Positions 34,551 to 44,038 are shown, counted from the first letter of the stretch. The stretch: 64,000 bases of DNA from Gammaproteobacteria bacterium (GCA_023228645.1 JALOAT010000005.1:1-64000), one strand, 5' to 3'. The notes: generated from the sequence alone by a model not told the origin. Program-made: numbers and translations.

Positions 34551-35444
34551 TCAGCGGGAAACGGCCTTGGCGACGGCCTTGGCCAGTTCAGCGGGAACGA
34601 ATTTGGTGAGCACGTCATTGGCCCCTGACGTGTGGGCCAGCTCGGCGTTGATCGCCCCATTGATGGACGTGTGCAACAACACATACAGGCCGGCAAGCTG
34701 CGCATCCGCGCGTATTTCACGCGTCAGCGTATAGCCGTCCATTTCCGGCATCTCGATGTCCGAGATGACCATGTCCACACCGCCCTTTCCCTGAGCCAGC
34801 CGCGCGCGCAGCATGGAAAGCGCCTCGCGCCCGTCGCGGGCCATCAGGTACTCGGCGCCGAGGGCGTCCAGTGTCTGGGCGGTCTGGTGCCGGGCCATGG
34901 ATGAATCGTCCACCACCAAAATGCTATGACCCTGCACTATTGGGCGCAGTTCGCCGTAAACCGCGTCCTCCACCTCCAGCTGCACCACTTCGGAAAGGAT
35001 GCGTTCCACGTCCAGCACCTGCACGAGCTGGTCGTCGATACGTGTGACGCCGGTGATGTAGTTGTCCACCCCCGTGCCTGCCGGTGGCGGCAGCACGTCC
35101 TCCCAGTCGCAGATGGCGATGCGATCCACACCGCTGACAAGGAATCCCTGCATGGAACGGTTGAATTCAGTGACGATGACCGAGGCGCCCTCGCGCCCGC
35201 TAATGGCCGGGCGACCGACGGCCCGCCCCAGGTCGATGACCGTGAGCGGCTCGCCGCGCAGGTAGGCCATGCCACAGACCGCGGAATGGGCGTGCGGGAC
35301 CCGGGTCAGGCGCGGCGCGGGGATGACTTCCTTCACCTTCAGCACGTTTAATGCGAAGCGCTGGGTGCCCGCGAGGCGGAACAGCAGCAACTCGAGCCTG
35401 TGTCGATTGCTGCTCGCACGGGTGTCTGTGGTCGTATTGCTCAC
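34551..35444 (-). CDS. cheV: Chemotaxis coupling protein CheV
   Basis: Couples chemoreceptors to CheA and can be phosphorylated. The 297-residue protein has a CheW-like domain (about 15-165) and a receiver domain (about 175-297). The receiver shows VVDDSSMAR, the phosphorylation aspartate in ISDIEMPEMDG and the late lysine in DVLTKFVP. It starts with a GTG that shares one base with the cheW stop (TAGTG), so the two are translated together. The full chemotaxis operon is not in the window. Confidence 0.93.
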   Translation of the reverse strand: MSNTTTDTRASSNRHRLELLLFRLAGTQRFALNVLKVKEVIPAPRLTRVPHAHSAVCGMAYLRGEPLTVIDLGRAVGRPAISGREGASVIVTEFNRSMQGFLVSGVDRIAICDWEDVLPPPAGTGVDNYITGVTRIDDQLVQVLDVERILSEVVQLEVEDAVYGELRPIVQGHSILVVDDSSMARHQTAQTLDALGAEYLMARDGREALSMLRARLAQGKGGVDMVISDIEMPEMDGYTLTREIRADAQLAGLYVLLHTSINGAINAELAHTSGANDVLTKFVPAELAKAVAKAVSR

Positions 35445-35929
35445 TAGAGGGTCGAAAGCTCGGCGAGTTCTTCGTCGGACAGCAGCTTGCTCGCATCGAC
35501 GAGAATCAGCAGTCCATCCTTGCGGTTGGCAAGCCCCATAATGAAGCGAGCGGTCTCGCCACTGCCTGTATCGGGCGCCGATTCCATCTCCGCGGCACGC
35601 AACTGCATGACCTCATGCACGCTGTCGACCAGGAATCCGACCACATGCTCTTCGCCCGCTTCCAGGATGAGGATGCGCGCGGCATCGTCCGGTTCCTTGA
35701 ACGCGAGTCCGAACCGGCTGCGGGTGTCGATGATGGAGACCACGCTGCCGCGCAGGTTGATGATGCCGAGCACGTAAGCGGGTGCGCCGGGGACGGGGGA
35801 AATCTCCGAGCAGCGCAACACCTCGCGGACCTGCATCACGTCGATACCGTAGGTCTCGTTCTCGAGCTTGAAGGTCACCCAGCGTGAAACCGGGTCGCTC
35901 CGGGTCTGTGCGGATTGGCTCATGGGCAT
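35444..35929 (-). CDS. cheW: Chemotaxis adaptor protein CheW
   Basis: Links methyl-accepting receptors to CheA at the cell pole. The 161-residue protein has the CheW fold with FKLENETYGIDVMQVREVLR, VLGIINLRGSVVSIIDTRSRFGL and VGFLVDSVHEVM. The C-terminus (GLLILVDASKLLSDEEL) is of the extended type. It overlaps cheV and is preceded by a sigma-28-like promoter. Confidence 0.93.
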   Translation of the reverse strand: MPMSQSAQTRSDPVSRWVTFKLENETYGIDVMQVREVLRCSEISPVPGAPAYVLGIINLRGSVVSIIDTRSRFGLAFKEPDDAARILILEAGEEHVVGFLVDSVHEVMQLRAAEMESAPDTGSGETARFIMGLANRKDGLLILVDASKLLSDEELAELSTL

Positions 35930-35953
35930 TTCTCAAAGCGGGCTTTCGGCAGT

Positions 35954-35981
35954 ATATCGGCATCGCACAGCCGAAAGTAGA
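35954..35981 (-). promoter_or_regulatory. Possible sigma-28 (FliA) promoter of cheW-cheV
   Basis: On the minus strand GCCGATAT (35961-35954) matches the flagellar -10 consensus GCCGATAA at seven of eight positions. TCTACTTT lies 12 bases upstream at 35981-35974 as a partial -35. The start would be about 18 bases before the cheW ATG. Two arms CTTTCGGC and GCCGAAAG (35943-35950 and 35970-35977) flank this site. Confidence 0.42.
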
Positions 35982-36044
35982 GGCCTGTTCTCGGCCTCAT
36001 GGGGGCTTTGGGCGCCCTTCGACACGCTCTGGGTCCCGGGCGCG

Positions 36045-36073
36045 AAAAAAAAGCCCTGTTGGGGAGCAGGGCT
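36045..36073 (-). terminator. Intrinsic terminator after lpxA
   Basis: On the minus strand a 7 bp stem AGCCCTG / CAGGGCT (36073-36067 and 36058-36052) with an 8-base loop is followed by eight T's (36052-36045). It lies downstream of lpxA and ends the long envelope-gene supercluster. Confidence 0.82.
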
Positions 36074-36109
36074 AGGGGTTGCGCGTATCGCGCAGGGGGA
36101 GGAAAAGAC

Positions 36110-36139
36110 AGGAATGTCTCAACGGGTTGAAACATTCCT
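36110..36139. repeat. Perfect-looking 13 bp stem hairpin
   Basis: Arms 36110-36122 and 36127-36139 differ at one position and enclose a CGGG loop. On the minus strand a run rich in T follows, so it may be a second terminator for lpxA upstream of the stronger one. The rest of 35930-36377 shows no gene; at about 36332-36358 lies one arm of the dispersed intergenic repeat. Confidence 0.5.
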
Positions 36140-36377
36140 GCATTTTCATACGGCCGAGGCCGTCTCCCTGGAGTATAGAGCCCGCCTCCGCGGTTGCCAG
36201 CGGGTTCCGGGGGGGAACAGCATGACGGCTGGGGTCCACGGCGAACCGCAGGGCAATAAACACGTATAGGGTGGCCATGGCCGCCGTTGCACCGCAGCCG
36301 GGACCAAGTGAACGGCGAGGCACGGTCCGCCCTATGTTTCCTTTGCGTTCTCTGCGCCTTGGGCCGTTTTCTTCCAA

Positions 36378-37151
36378 TCAGCGGATGATGCTGCGCTTGA
36401 CGTTTTCCATAAAGCCCGCAAAGGGGCGGACTTCCGGGAGCATTTCGGCCATCTTGCTCAGCTCCGCCTTGGCCTCTTCGAAGGACAGGCCCGAGCGGTA
36501 CAGGACCTTGTAGGCATTGCGCAGGTTGCGGATCTGCTCCTGGGAAAAGCCGCGGCGCTTCAGCCCTTCCTTATTGATGCCGTGCGGCTCGGCGGGGTTG
36601 CCAGACACCATAAGGTAGGGCGGCACGTCCTTGGAGATGGCGCTGCCCATGCCCGTGAACGCGTGTGCGCCGATGGAGCAGAACTGGTGCACCAGCGTGA
36701 AGCCCGAGAGGATCACCCAGTCCTCCACGTGCACGTGGCCCGCCAGCGAGGCGTTGTTGGAGAAGATCACCTTGTCGCCGACGACGCAATCGTGGGCCAC
36801 GTGTACGTACGCCATGTACAGGCCGTCGCTGCCGACGCGCGTGAAGCCCCCGCCCGTGGGCGTACCGCGGCTCATGGTGACGAACTCGCGGATCAGATTG
36901 CGATCGCCGATCTCGAGGCGCGTGGGTTCCCCGGCGTATTTCTTGTCCTGCGGCGCTTCGCCGAGGGAGGCGAACTGGTAGATGCGGTTGTCACAGCCGA
37001 TTTTCGTCGGGCCCTGAATCACCACATGAGGCCCGATCCAGGTGTTGTCCCCGATCTCCACATCCGCGCCGATGATGCTGTAGGCGCCGACCGCAACGCC
37101 CTCGCCCAGGCGTGCCTTGGGATCGATGATGGCCGTTGGGTGAACGGTCAT
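36378..37151 (-). CDS. lpxA: UDP-N-acetylglucosamine acyltransferase
   Basis: First step of lipid A synthesis, moving a hydroxyacyl chain from ACP to UDP-GlcNAc. The 257-residue left-handed beta-helix has hexapeptide repeats (IIGADVEIGDNTWIGPHVVIQG) and the catalytic His in YVHVAHDCVVGD. The Asn/His pocket NNASLAGHVHVEDWVILSG and the C-terminal helices are also present. The ATG overlaps the fabZ stop (ATGA) and is preceded by AGGAGG. It is the last gene of the supercluster. Lipid A disaccharide synthase (lpxB) does not follow here. Confidence 0.95.
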   Translation of the reverse strand: MTVHPTAIIDPKARLGEGVAVGAYSIIGADVEIGDNTWIGPHVVIQGPTKIGCDNRIYQFASLGEAPQDKKYAGEPTRLEIGDRNLIREFVTMSRGTPTGGGFTRVGSDGLYMAYVHVAHDCVVGDKVIFSNNASLAGHVHVEDWVILSGFTLVHQFCSIGAHAFTGMGSAISKDVPPYLMVSGNPAEPHGINKEGLKRRGFSQEQIRNLRNAYKVLYRSGLSFEEAKAELSKMAEMLPEVRPFAGFMENVKRSIIR

Positions 37152-37603
37152 ATTACCTCCTGCTGGGCGCACATCAGCTCGGCCTCGGCGACGATTTTTC
37201 CGTCGACCTTGGCTTCACCCTTGAACTTCCAGATGGTGCGCTTGGCCTTGAGGATCTCCACTTCGAGACGCAGCTGATCACCGGGCAGCACCGGTTGCTT
37301 GAAGCGGCAGTTGTCGATGCCAGCGTAATAGAACAGCGTCCGGCCATCCGGCTTGGTCTCCGTGGTGCGGAAGGCGAGGATGCCACCCGCCTGCGCCAAC
37401 GCTTCCATGATGAGCACGCCAGGGAAAATCGGTCGCCCGGGGAAGTGGCCGGTGAAGATCGGCTCGTTGACGGTCACGTTCTTGATGGCGACGATGCGTT
37501 CGCCCGGCTGGCATTCCAGCACCCGGTCAATCAGGAGAAACGGGTACCGATGCGGCAGGTGCTCGAGCACCCCCTGGATATCCATCGCGTTCAAAGGATT
37601 CAC
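37148..37603 (-). CDS. fabZ: (3R)-hydroxyacyl-ACP dehydratase FabZ
   Basis: Dehydrates hydroxyacyl-ACP in fatty acid elongation. The hot-dog protein of 151 residues has the catalytic HFPGRPIFPGVLIMEALAQ motif (His and Glu) and the start PHRYPFLLIDRV. The GTG at 37603 overlaps the lpxD stop and has AGAAGGG upstream; a later ATG has no ribosome site. It sits between lpxD and lpxA, the classical arrangement that balances fatty acid and lipid A synthesis. Confidence 0.95.
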   Translation of the reverse strand: MNPLNAMDIQGVLEHLPHRYPFLLIDRVLECQPGERIVAIKNVTVNEPIFTGHFPGRPIFPGVLIMEALAQAGGILAFRTTETKPDGRTLFYYAGIDNCRFKQPVLPGDQLRLEVEILKAKRTIWKFKGEAKVDGKIVAEAELMCAQQEVI

Positions 37604-38640
37604 CCCTTCTGTTTGAGTTCTTGCAGCTCTTTTTCGAGGCTCTTCAGGCGTCGCGCCATTTCGTCGAGCTGCTTCATGCGCACAAAATTCTTGTGCCAGT
37701 GTTCAGTGGGCTCCAACGGCACGCCGGAGGAATAGACACCCGGCGTCTTGATGGATTGGGAGACGAATGACGTGCCGGTAACGGTCACGCCGTCAGTGAT
37801 TTCGATGTGCCCGGTGACACCGACGCCGCCGCCGATGGCACAGCGGCTGCCGATGTGGGCGCTGCCGGCGATGCCGGTGCAGCCGGCGATGATGGTGTGC
37901 TTGCCGATATGGACGTTGTGCGCCACCTGGATCTGGTTGTCGAGTTTCACACCGTCCTCGATCACCGTGTCGTCGATGGCCCCGCGGTCCACCGTGGTAC
38001 AGGCGCCGATTTCCACGTCGTCGCCGATGCGCACGCGGCCCAGCTGCGCCACCTTGATCCATACGCCGGCGTCGTTGGCGAAACCAAAGCCGTCGCCGCC
38101 GATGACGGTGCCCGCATGGATGAGCGCCCGGCGACCGATGACGGTGTCCGCGTACACGGTCACATTGGCGACCAGGCGGGAATCCTCACCGATGTGGCTG
38201 CCGTCGAGCACCACGCAGCAGGGACCGATCACCGCGCCCGCCTCCACCACCACGTTGGCGCCGAGCACCGCGTGCGCGCCGATGCTCGCCGCGGGGTGCA
38301 CGCGGCAGGTGGGATCTACCACCGCCGTGGGATGCACGCCCGGGGCCATCGCGATCTCGCGCGCAAACAGCGCCGCGACATGGGCGTAAGTCAGGTGGGG
38401 ATTGCGCGAGACCAGCGCATTGCAGGGGCAGGCGTCAGCCTCCTGCTCGCCCAGGATGACCGCCGCAGCGCGGGTCTCGCCGAGCTGACGCTTGTAGCGG
38501 GGGTTGGCCAAAAAGGTGATCTGCCCCGGACCCGCCCCGTGCAGGGTGCCGACGCCCTCGATGACGCATGCCGGGTCACCGTGCACACGCGTGCCCGTAC
38601 GCTCCGCCAGTTCGCCCAATGAGTACCGCACGTCTGTCAA
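37600..38640 (-). CDS. lpxD: UDP-3-O-acylglucosamine N-acyltransferase
   Basis: Adds the second hydroxyacyl chain in lipid A synthesis. The 346-residue protein has the N-terminal uridine-binding domain (GVGTLHGAGPGQITFLANPRYK), the hexapeptide beta-helix with catalytic His in QVAHNVHIGKHTIIAG, and a C-terminal helix with a coiled stretch ending LKQKG. It overlaps ompH by 4 bases and fabZ by 4 bases. Confidence 0.95.
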   Translation of the reverse strand: MTDVRYSLGELAERTGTRVHGDPACVIEGVGTLHGAGPGQITFLANPRYKRQLGETRAAAVILGEQEADACPCNALVSRNPHLTYAHVAALFAREIAMAPGVHPTAVVDPTCRVHPAASIGAHAVLGANVVVEAGAVIGPCCVVLDGSHIGEDSRLVANVTVYADTVIGRRALIHAGTVIGGDGFGFANDAGVWIKVAQLGRVRIGDDVEIGACTTVDRGAIDDTVIEDGVKLDNQIQVAHNVHIGKHTIIAGCTGIAGSAHIGSRCAIGGGVGVTGHIEITDGVTVTGTSFVSQSIKTPGVYSSGVPLEPTEHWHKNFVRMKQLDEMARRLKSLEKELQELKQKG

Positions 38641-39173
38641 TTCCCGCCTGATCTGATCTGCCGTTTGCTGTGCGCATCGCGCAGCCGCGCGATGACCGCA
38701 TCCGTCACGTCCACGCTGTCGCTGGCGAACACCACGCCGGCCTCGAGCACGAGGTCGTAGCGGTTTTCCTGCGCCAAGGTGACGACCGTCTCCGCCGCCT
38801 CGCGCTGCAAGCGGCCGAACTCTTCGTTGCGGCGCAGGTTGAGATCCTCGCTGAATTCCGCCTGCGCTCGTTTGAGATCACGCTGTCGCGTCAGGATCTC
38901 GCGTTCCAGCTTCGCTCGCTCGCTGTCGCTCAGCGTGGGGCCGTCCCGCTCAAGGCGCTCCTGCACGCCCTTGAGGGAACGCTGCAGGCTGATGATATTC
39001 GATTCACGGGGGGAGAATTCTTTTTGCAGACGCTCACGGGCCGCCTTGGCCTGGGGCGCCTGCTCGAGCACACGCGCCGTGTTCACGAAGACGATTTTCA
39101 TCTCCGCCTGCACCGGTGCGCTCAGGGCGGCGAATGCGGCCGTCGCCCACAGCAACTGTTTCAACCTGCTCAC
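38637..39173 (-). CDS. ompH: Periplasmic chaperone OmpH/Skp
   Basis: Holds unfolded outer-membrane proteins on their way to BamA. The 178-residue protein has a signal peptide cleaved near VQA-EMK, then the Skp core with VNTARVLEQAPQAKAA and a long charged coiled coil rich in Arg, Glu and Gln. I place the start at a GTG (39173) with AAGGA upstream, because the signal peptide begins there; an upstream ATG would extend it into the bamA side. It lies 25 bases after bamA. Confidence 0.88.
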   Translation of the reverse strand: MSRLKQLLWATAAFAALSAPVQAEMKIVFVNTARVLEQAPQAKAARERLQKEFSPRESNIISLQRSLKGVQERLERDGPTLSDSERAKLEREILTRQRDLKRAQAEFSEDLNLRRNEEFGRLQREAAETVVTLAQENRYDLVLEAGVVFASDSVDVTDAVIARLRDAHSKRQIRSGGN

Positions 39174-39198
39174 CTGAAATCCTTCCCCTTGGTTATGA

Positions 39199-41502
39199 TC
39201 AGAACGGCGCTCCGAGGCTGAACTGGAAGCGCTCAATTTCATCTCCATCCTTGTCATTGAGCGGCTGCGCGATGCTGAAACTCAGCGGGCCAACCGGCGT
39301 AAACCAGTACAGGGCCAGACCGGCGGCAAAGCGCATGTCCTGATCCCCGTAATCTGTGTCGGTGTTGAAGACGTTGCCGCCGTCCACGAAGGCGCTGATG
39401 CGCGTGGAGGCGCTATTTTCCGAGAACGGGTTCGGCAAAATCAACTCCGTGTTGACCAGCGCCCGCGCATTGCCGCCCAGGGAATCATCGAACTCGTCCT
39501 TGGGGCCCAGGCTGTTGGCCCGGTAACCACGCACCGTGCGCACGCCGCCGGCGTAATAGCGCTCGAAGGGCGGCAGCGCGGAGGTGTCGCCATACCCGTC
39601 ACCGTAGGCCAGTTCGCCACCGTACTGGACGATGAGGCTGCCGCCGAAGATGGGCTGGTAGTTCTTGGTGCGCGCATACACCTTGTAGAAGCTGACGCTA
39701 TCGCCGCCCACCGGGATGGCCAGTTCCGAGCCGATGGTGTTGATGGTGCCGTCGGTGGGAAACAGGGCGCGATCGCGACTGTCGAAGGACCAGCTCAGGT
39801 CCGTTTTCAGGGCATCGAACTCGCAGGCCTCGAGCGTGGCGCTGGATTGACAGAAATCGATGATGTCCTGCGAGGTGTCGCTGCGCGTATTGATGCGGGT
39901 GTGTTCGGCGCTCACGCGATAGCGGAAGGTGTTGTATTCCGACAGGGGCACACCGAAGCCGACGCCCACGCCGTAGGCGTCCGTGGTATAGCCGGTGTCG
40001 ATGTTGGCCTCCTCCGGGTCTGTGGTGCGGTAGAACACGTCGAAGCTGCGGCTCACCCCGTCGATGGTGTAATACGGGTTGGTGAAGCTGAAGCTGTATT
40101 CGTCCGTGACTTCACTGTTGTTCATGGCCAGGGTGAAGCGGTTGCCCGTGCCCATGAAGTTTTCTTGGGTGACGCTCACGTTCACCAGGATGCCGCTGGT
40201 ATCGCCATAGCCAATACCTGCGTTCAGGCTGCCGAAGGTCTGGCGTTCCACCACGTCGAAGTTCACGTCCACCAGGTCCGGATGGCCGGGCACGGGGATG
40301 GTTTCCACGTTCACCACATCGAAGAAGCCCAGCCGGTTGAGGCGCGTCTTGGAACGGTTCACCAGCGCGGTCTCGAGGGGCGCGCCTTCCATCTGACGCA
40401 TCTCACGGCGCAACACCTCGTCACGGGTGCGCAGGTTGCCGGTGATGTTCACGCGGCGCACGTACACGCGGCGGCCCGGGTCGACGAAGAACGTGAGGCT
40501 GACCTCGCGTGTCTCCTCGTTCATTTCGGGAATGGGATTGACGTTGGCGAAGGCATAGCCGACCTCGCCCAGCCGATCGCTGATGCGCGTGGCGCTTTCG
40601 GTGAGCCGGCGCCGCGAGAAGATGTCGCCCTTCTCCAGGCTGATGAGCTTGCGCAGTTCAGGTTCCGGGATGATCGTGTCGCCCGCCACCTTGATGTCGG
40701 AAACGCGGTACTGCTCGCCCTCCACCGTGTTCACGGTGATGTAGATATCGCGCTTGTCGGGCGAGATGGCAACCTGGGTCGAATCGATGTTGAAGTTGAT
40801 GTAGCCGCGATCCAGGTAGAACGAGCGCAGCGTCTCCAAGTCGCCGGCGAGCTTGGGACGCGAATATTGATCGCCGCTGTAGAACAGCGAAAAGGCGGGC
40901 CGCACGCCGGATTCCAGGCGTTCGAGCAGTTCCTTTTCGGAAAAGGCCCGGCTGCCGACGATATTGATGCTGCGGATGGTCGCAATCTCACCCTCGGCGA
41001 TCTCGATCTTCACGGCCACGCGGTTGCGTTCGCGCGGGTCCGCCGAGGTCTGCACACGCGCCGCGTAGTAGCCGAGCAGCAGGTACTGGCGTTTGAGTTC
41101 CTGCTCAATGCGATCGAGCAGGGAGCGATCGAACACCAACCCTTCGGACAGGCCCACCTGTTTGAGACTCTCAAGCAGCTGTTCGGTCTGAATGGCCGAG
41201 TTGCCGGTGACCTCGATACTGGCGATGGCCGGCCGCTCGGCCACGAACACCACCAGGGTGCTACCCTCCCGTTCCAATACCACGTCCTTGAAGAAGCCGG
41301 TCTTGAACAGGGCGCGTACCGCCTGCGACGACAAGCGGTCGTCGATGCGGTCGCCGCGCTTCACCGGCAGGTAGTTGAACACGGTGCCAGCGGCGATGCG
41401 CTGCAGGCCTTCCACGCGGATGTCTTCGACCAGGAAGGGTTCGAAGGCCCACGCGGGCAGCGTGAACGCAGCCCCGAGAAAAAGAGAAAGAAAACGGCTC
41501 AT
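39199..41502 (-). CDS. bamA: Outer-membrane protein assembly factor BamA
   Basis: Core beta-barrel of the BAM complex (767 residues). Signal peptide ends near PAWA, five POTRA domains follow (first: FLVEDIRVEGLQRIAAGTVF), and the 16-strand barrel starts around residue 420. The conserved lid-lock motif VRGY (VRGYRANSLGPKDEFDD) and the C-terminal beta-signal ending FSLGAPF are present. It overlaps rseP by 4 bases. Confidence 0.96.
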   Translation of the reverse strand: MSRFLSLFLGAAFTLPAWAFEPFLVEDIRVEGLQRIAAGTVFNYLPVKRGDRIDDRLSSQAVRALFKTGFFKDVVLEREGSTLVVFVAERPAIASIEVTGNSAIQTEQLLESLKQVGLSEGLVFDRSLLDRIEQELKRQYLLLGYYAARVQTSADPRERNRVAVKIEIAEGEIATIRSINIVGSRAFSEKELLERLESGVRPAFSLFYSGDQYSRPKLAGDLETLRSFYLDRGYINFNIDSTQVAISPDKRDIYITVNTVEGEQYRVSDIKVAGDTIIPEPELRKLISLEKGDIFSRRRLTESATRISDRLGEVGYAFANVNPIPEMNEETREVSLTFFVDPGRRVYVRRVNITGNLRTRDEVLRREMRQMEGAPLETALVNRSKTRLNRLGFFDVVNVETIPVPGHPDLVDVNFDVVERQTFGSLNAGIGYGDTSGILVNVSVTQENFMGTGNRFTLAMNNSEVTDEYSFSFTNPYYTIDGVSRSFDVFYRTTDPEEANIDTGYTTDAYGVGVGFGVPLSEYNTFRYRVSAEHTRINTRSDTSQDIIDFCQSSATLEACEFDALKTDLSWSFDSRDRALFPTDGTINTIGSELAIPVGGDSVSFYKVYARTKNYQPIFGGSLIVQYGGELAYGDGYGDTSALPPFERYYAGGVRTVRGYRANSLGPKDEFDDSLGGNARALVNTELILPNPFSENSASTRISAFVDGGNVFNTDTDYGDQDMRFAAGLALYWFTPVGPLSFSIAQPLNDKDGDEIERFQFSLGAPF

Positions 41503-42860
41503 CCGGCGAGGTGCACCAAATCGTTGTAGAAAGCCACCAGCATCAGCATGAGGATCACGGTGAGGCCGACTTTTTGCGCCAACATCTCGGCCTGCTCTGA
41601 TGCCGGTCGCCGCCGTACGGCTTCCACCGCGTAAAACGCCAGGTGTCCGCCGTCGAGCACCGGGATGGGCAACAGGTTCAGCACACCGAGACTGATGCTC
41701 ACGATGGCGAGAAAGCCGAGGAACTGCGCCAGGCCCGCGCTCGCCGTGGCGCCGGCGTAACGCGCGATGGTGATCGGCCCGCTGATGTTCTCCACCGACG
41801 CCCGCCCCACCAGCATCTCACCAAGCATGCGCAGCGTGAGCGTGGACATTTCCCAGGTGCGTGCGGCGGCGGCAGTCACGGCCGCCACGGGGCCGTACTG
41901 CTGCACCGTACGCAGACCCTCGAAGGCCGCCGGGTCCACCCACGCACCCGCGCCGATGCGGCCCACCGGACCGTCCTCGGTCTCGAAGCGCTCGGGGCGG
42001 ATCGGGATCTCGTGACGCTCGCGGCCGCGCTCCACGAGCATGGTCAACGGCCTGCCCGGGCTGTCGCGTACGATCAGCACCAGGTCTTCCCAATCCTTCA
42101 GTGTGCGGCCATCGATGGCCACGATGCGATCACCGGGCGCCAGGCCGGCGCGCGCCGCGGCGGAGCCGGGCATCACCTCGCCGATGACGGGTTCGAGGGG
42201 CGGACGGTAGGGGATGAGGCCGATGGCGCGTGGCAGCGCCTCGCCGCTCACGTCCGACGGGAGCTGATCCAGCGCGAGCGTGAAGGTCTGCTCCCGCCCG
42301 CCGTCGCGCGCGGTCAGGCGCACCGGCTCCTGGCGCAGGGCATGGGGCAGCACCGATTCCAGCACCGCGCCCCAGGTGGGCATGGCCTCGCCGTCCACCG
42401 CCACCACCTCCATGCCCGCCGTGAGACCGGCACGGGCGGCGATGGAGTCGGGTTCGAGTTCGCCGATAAAGGGCTTGAGCCCGGGCACGCCGGTGACGAA
42501 CATCAGCCAGTAGGCCAGCACGGCAAACAGCAGATTGAACGCAGGCCCGGCGGCGACGATGGCGAAGCGCTTGCCCACCGACTGGCGGTTGAAGGCGCGA
42601 TGGCACTCCTCCGGCGCCACCTCACCTTCGCGCTCATCCAGCATCTTCACGTAGCCGCCCAGCGGCACGGCGGCCACGGCGTACTCGGTCTGATCGGCGC
42701 CACGGCGCACGCTCCACAGGGGGCGACCGAAGCCGATGGAAAAGCGCAGCACCTTCACGCCCAGGCGGCGGGCCACCCAGAAGTGGCCGAACTCGTGCAC
42801 GGCGATGAGCACCGACAGCGCGAGCACGAACGCCAGGGCACTGGTGATGAAGTCGATCAT
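41499..42860 (-). CDS. rseP: Site-2 intramembrane metalloprotease RseP
   Basis: Cuts anti-sigma factor RseA in the envelope stress response. The 453-residue protein has the zinc motif HEFGH (22-26) in the first helix, two PDZ domains (about 115-190 and 205-280, with GLTAGMEVVAVDGE and GLAPGDRIVAIDG) and the second active-site motif NLLPIPVLDGG near residue 395. It lies between dxr and bamA, overlapping both by 4 bases. Confidence 0.96.
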   Translation of the reverse strand: MIDFITSALAFVLALSVLIAVHEFGHFWVARRLGVKVLRFSIGFGRPLWSVRRGADQTEYAVAAVPLGGYVKMLDEREGEVAPEECHRAFNRQSVGKRFAIVAAGPAFNLLFAVLAYWLMFVTGVPGLKPFIGELEPDSIAARAGLTAGMEVVAVDGEAMPTWGAVLESVLPHALRQEPVRLTARDGGREQTFTLALDQLPSDVSGEALPRAIGLIPYRPPLEPVIGEVMPGSAAARAGLAPGDRIVAIDGRTLKDWEDLVLIVRDSPGRPLTMLVERGRERHEIPIRPERFETEDGPVGRIGAGAWVDPAAFEGLRTVQQYGPVAAVTAAAARTWEMSTLTLRMLGEMLVGRASVENISGPITIARYAGATASAGLAQFLGFLAIVSISLGVLNLLPIPVLDGGHLAFYAVEAVRRRPASEQAEMLAQKVGLTVILMLMLVAFYNDLVHLAG

Positions 42861-44038
42861 CGGGAGGCCTTTTCCACTAGCCGGACCGCCGCGTCGCGCG
42901 CCGCAACATCGGCGGCGAGGATCTGCTCGAGAGTATCGGCCTCGCTGCGCGCTACGGCGGCGAGGCTGGCTTCGATGATGGCAGGAATGTCGGTAAAGCG
43001 CACGCGCCCGTTCAGGAAGGCGTCCACCGCGATCTCATTGGCCGCATTGAGCACCGCCGGCGCGGTGCCGCCGGCCTCCATGGCTGCCACGGCCAGGCGC
43101 AGGCACGGGAACCGCGCCAGGTCGGGTGCGCGGAAGTCCAGGTGCGAAAGGGCGAAGAAGTCCAGGCTGGCCACGCCCGACGCAATGCGCTCGGGCCAGG
43201 CCAGGGCGTGGGCGATGGGCGTGCGCATGTCCGGGTTGCCGAGCTGCGCCAGCACCGAACCGTCCACGTACTCCACCATGGAATGAACCACGCTCTGGGG
43301 ATGCAGCACCACCTGGATATGAGCCGGGTCGGTGTCGAACAACCAGCAGGCCTCGATGACCTCCAGGCCCTTGTTCATCATGGTGGCCGAGTCCACCGAG
43401 ATCTTGCGACCCATGCTCCAGTTGGGATGGGCCACCGCCTGCTCCGGGGTCACGTCGGCGAGGGCCGCGAGGGGCGCGTCGCGGAACGGCCCGCCCGAGG
43501 CGGTGAGCAGGATGCGCCGCACGCCCACCTCGGCGAGGCCGCGCCCGAAATCGGGCGGCATGCACTGGAACACCGCATTGTGTTCGCTGTCGATGGGCAG
43601 CAGCTCGGCACCGCTACGCCGCACCTCGTCCATGAACAGGCGCCCGGACATGACCAGGGCCTCCTTGTTGGCGAGCAGTACGCGCTTGCCGGCGCGCGCC
43701 GCCGCCAGGGTCGGCTTGAGGCCCGCCGCGCCCACGATGGCGGCCATCACGTGGTCGGTCTGCGGCAGGCTCGCGACCCGCTCCAGCCCGGCCAGGCCGG
43801 CAAGGACCTGCACCTCTGGCGCCGGGCCACGCAGGCGCTCGGCGAGCTGCGCCGCGGCGTCCTCGTCCACCATCACGGCGAATTCCGGGCGCGTGGCCAG
43901 ACACTGCGCCGTCATGCGCTCCACCTGCGTATTGGCGCTGAGCGCCACCACGCGGTAGCGCCCCGGATGCCGGGCGATCACATCGAGCGTGCTGACGCCG
44001 ATGGAGCCGGTGGACCCGAGGACGGTGATGCCTTTCAT
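42857..44038 (-). CDS. dxr: 1-deoxy-D-xylulose 5-phosphate reductoisomerase
   Basis: Second step of the MEP isoprenoid route. The 393-residue enzyme starts MKGITVLGSTGSIG with the NADPH loop, has the metal-site motif LLPIDSEHNAVFQC, the flexible loop SMGRKISVDSATMMNKGLEVIEA, and ends with a helical domain. The ATG at 44038 overlaps the cdsA stop (ATGA); the upstream open frame is not needed. It is co-transcribed with uppS and cdsA. Confidence 0.96.
   Translation of the reverse strand: MKGITVLGSTGSIGVSTLDVIARHPGRYRVVALSANTQVERMTAQCLATRPEFAVMVDEDAAAQLAERLRGPAPEVQVLAGLAGLERVASLPQTDHVMAAIVGAAGLKPTLAAARAGKRVLLANKEALVMSGRLFMDEVRRSGAELLPIDSEHNAVFQCMPPDFGRGLAEVGVRRILLTASGGPFRDAPLAALADVTPEQAVAHPNWSMGRKISVDSATMMNKGLEVIEACWLFDTDPAHIQVVLHPQSVVHSMVEYVDGSVLAQLGNPDMRTPIAHALAWPERIASGVASLDFFALSHLDFRAPDLARFPCLRLAVAAMEAGGTAPAVLNAANEIAVDAFLNGRVRFTDIPAIIEASLAAVARSEADTLEQILAADVAARDAAVRLVEKASR

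Noticed and set aside
39847..41529. 560-codon plus-strand frame antisense to bamA
   Set aside because: Compositional shadow of bamA; the sense frame has POTRA, VRGY and beta-signal motifs.
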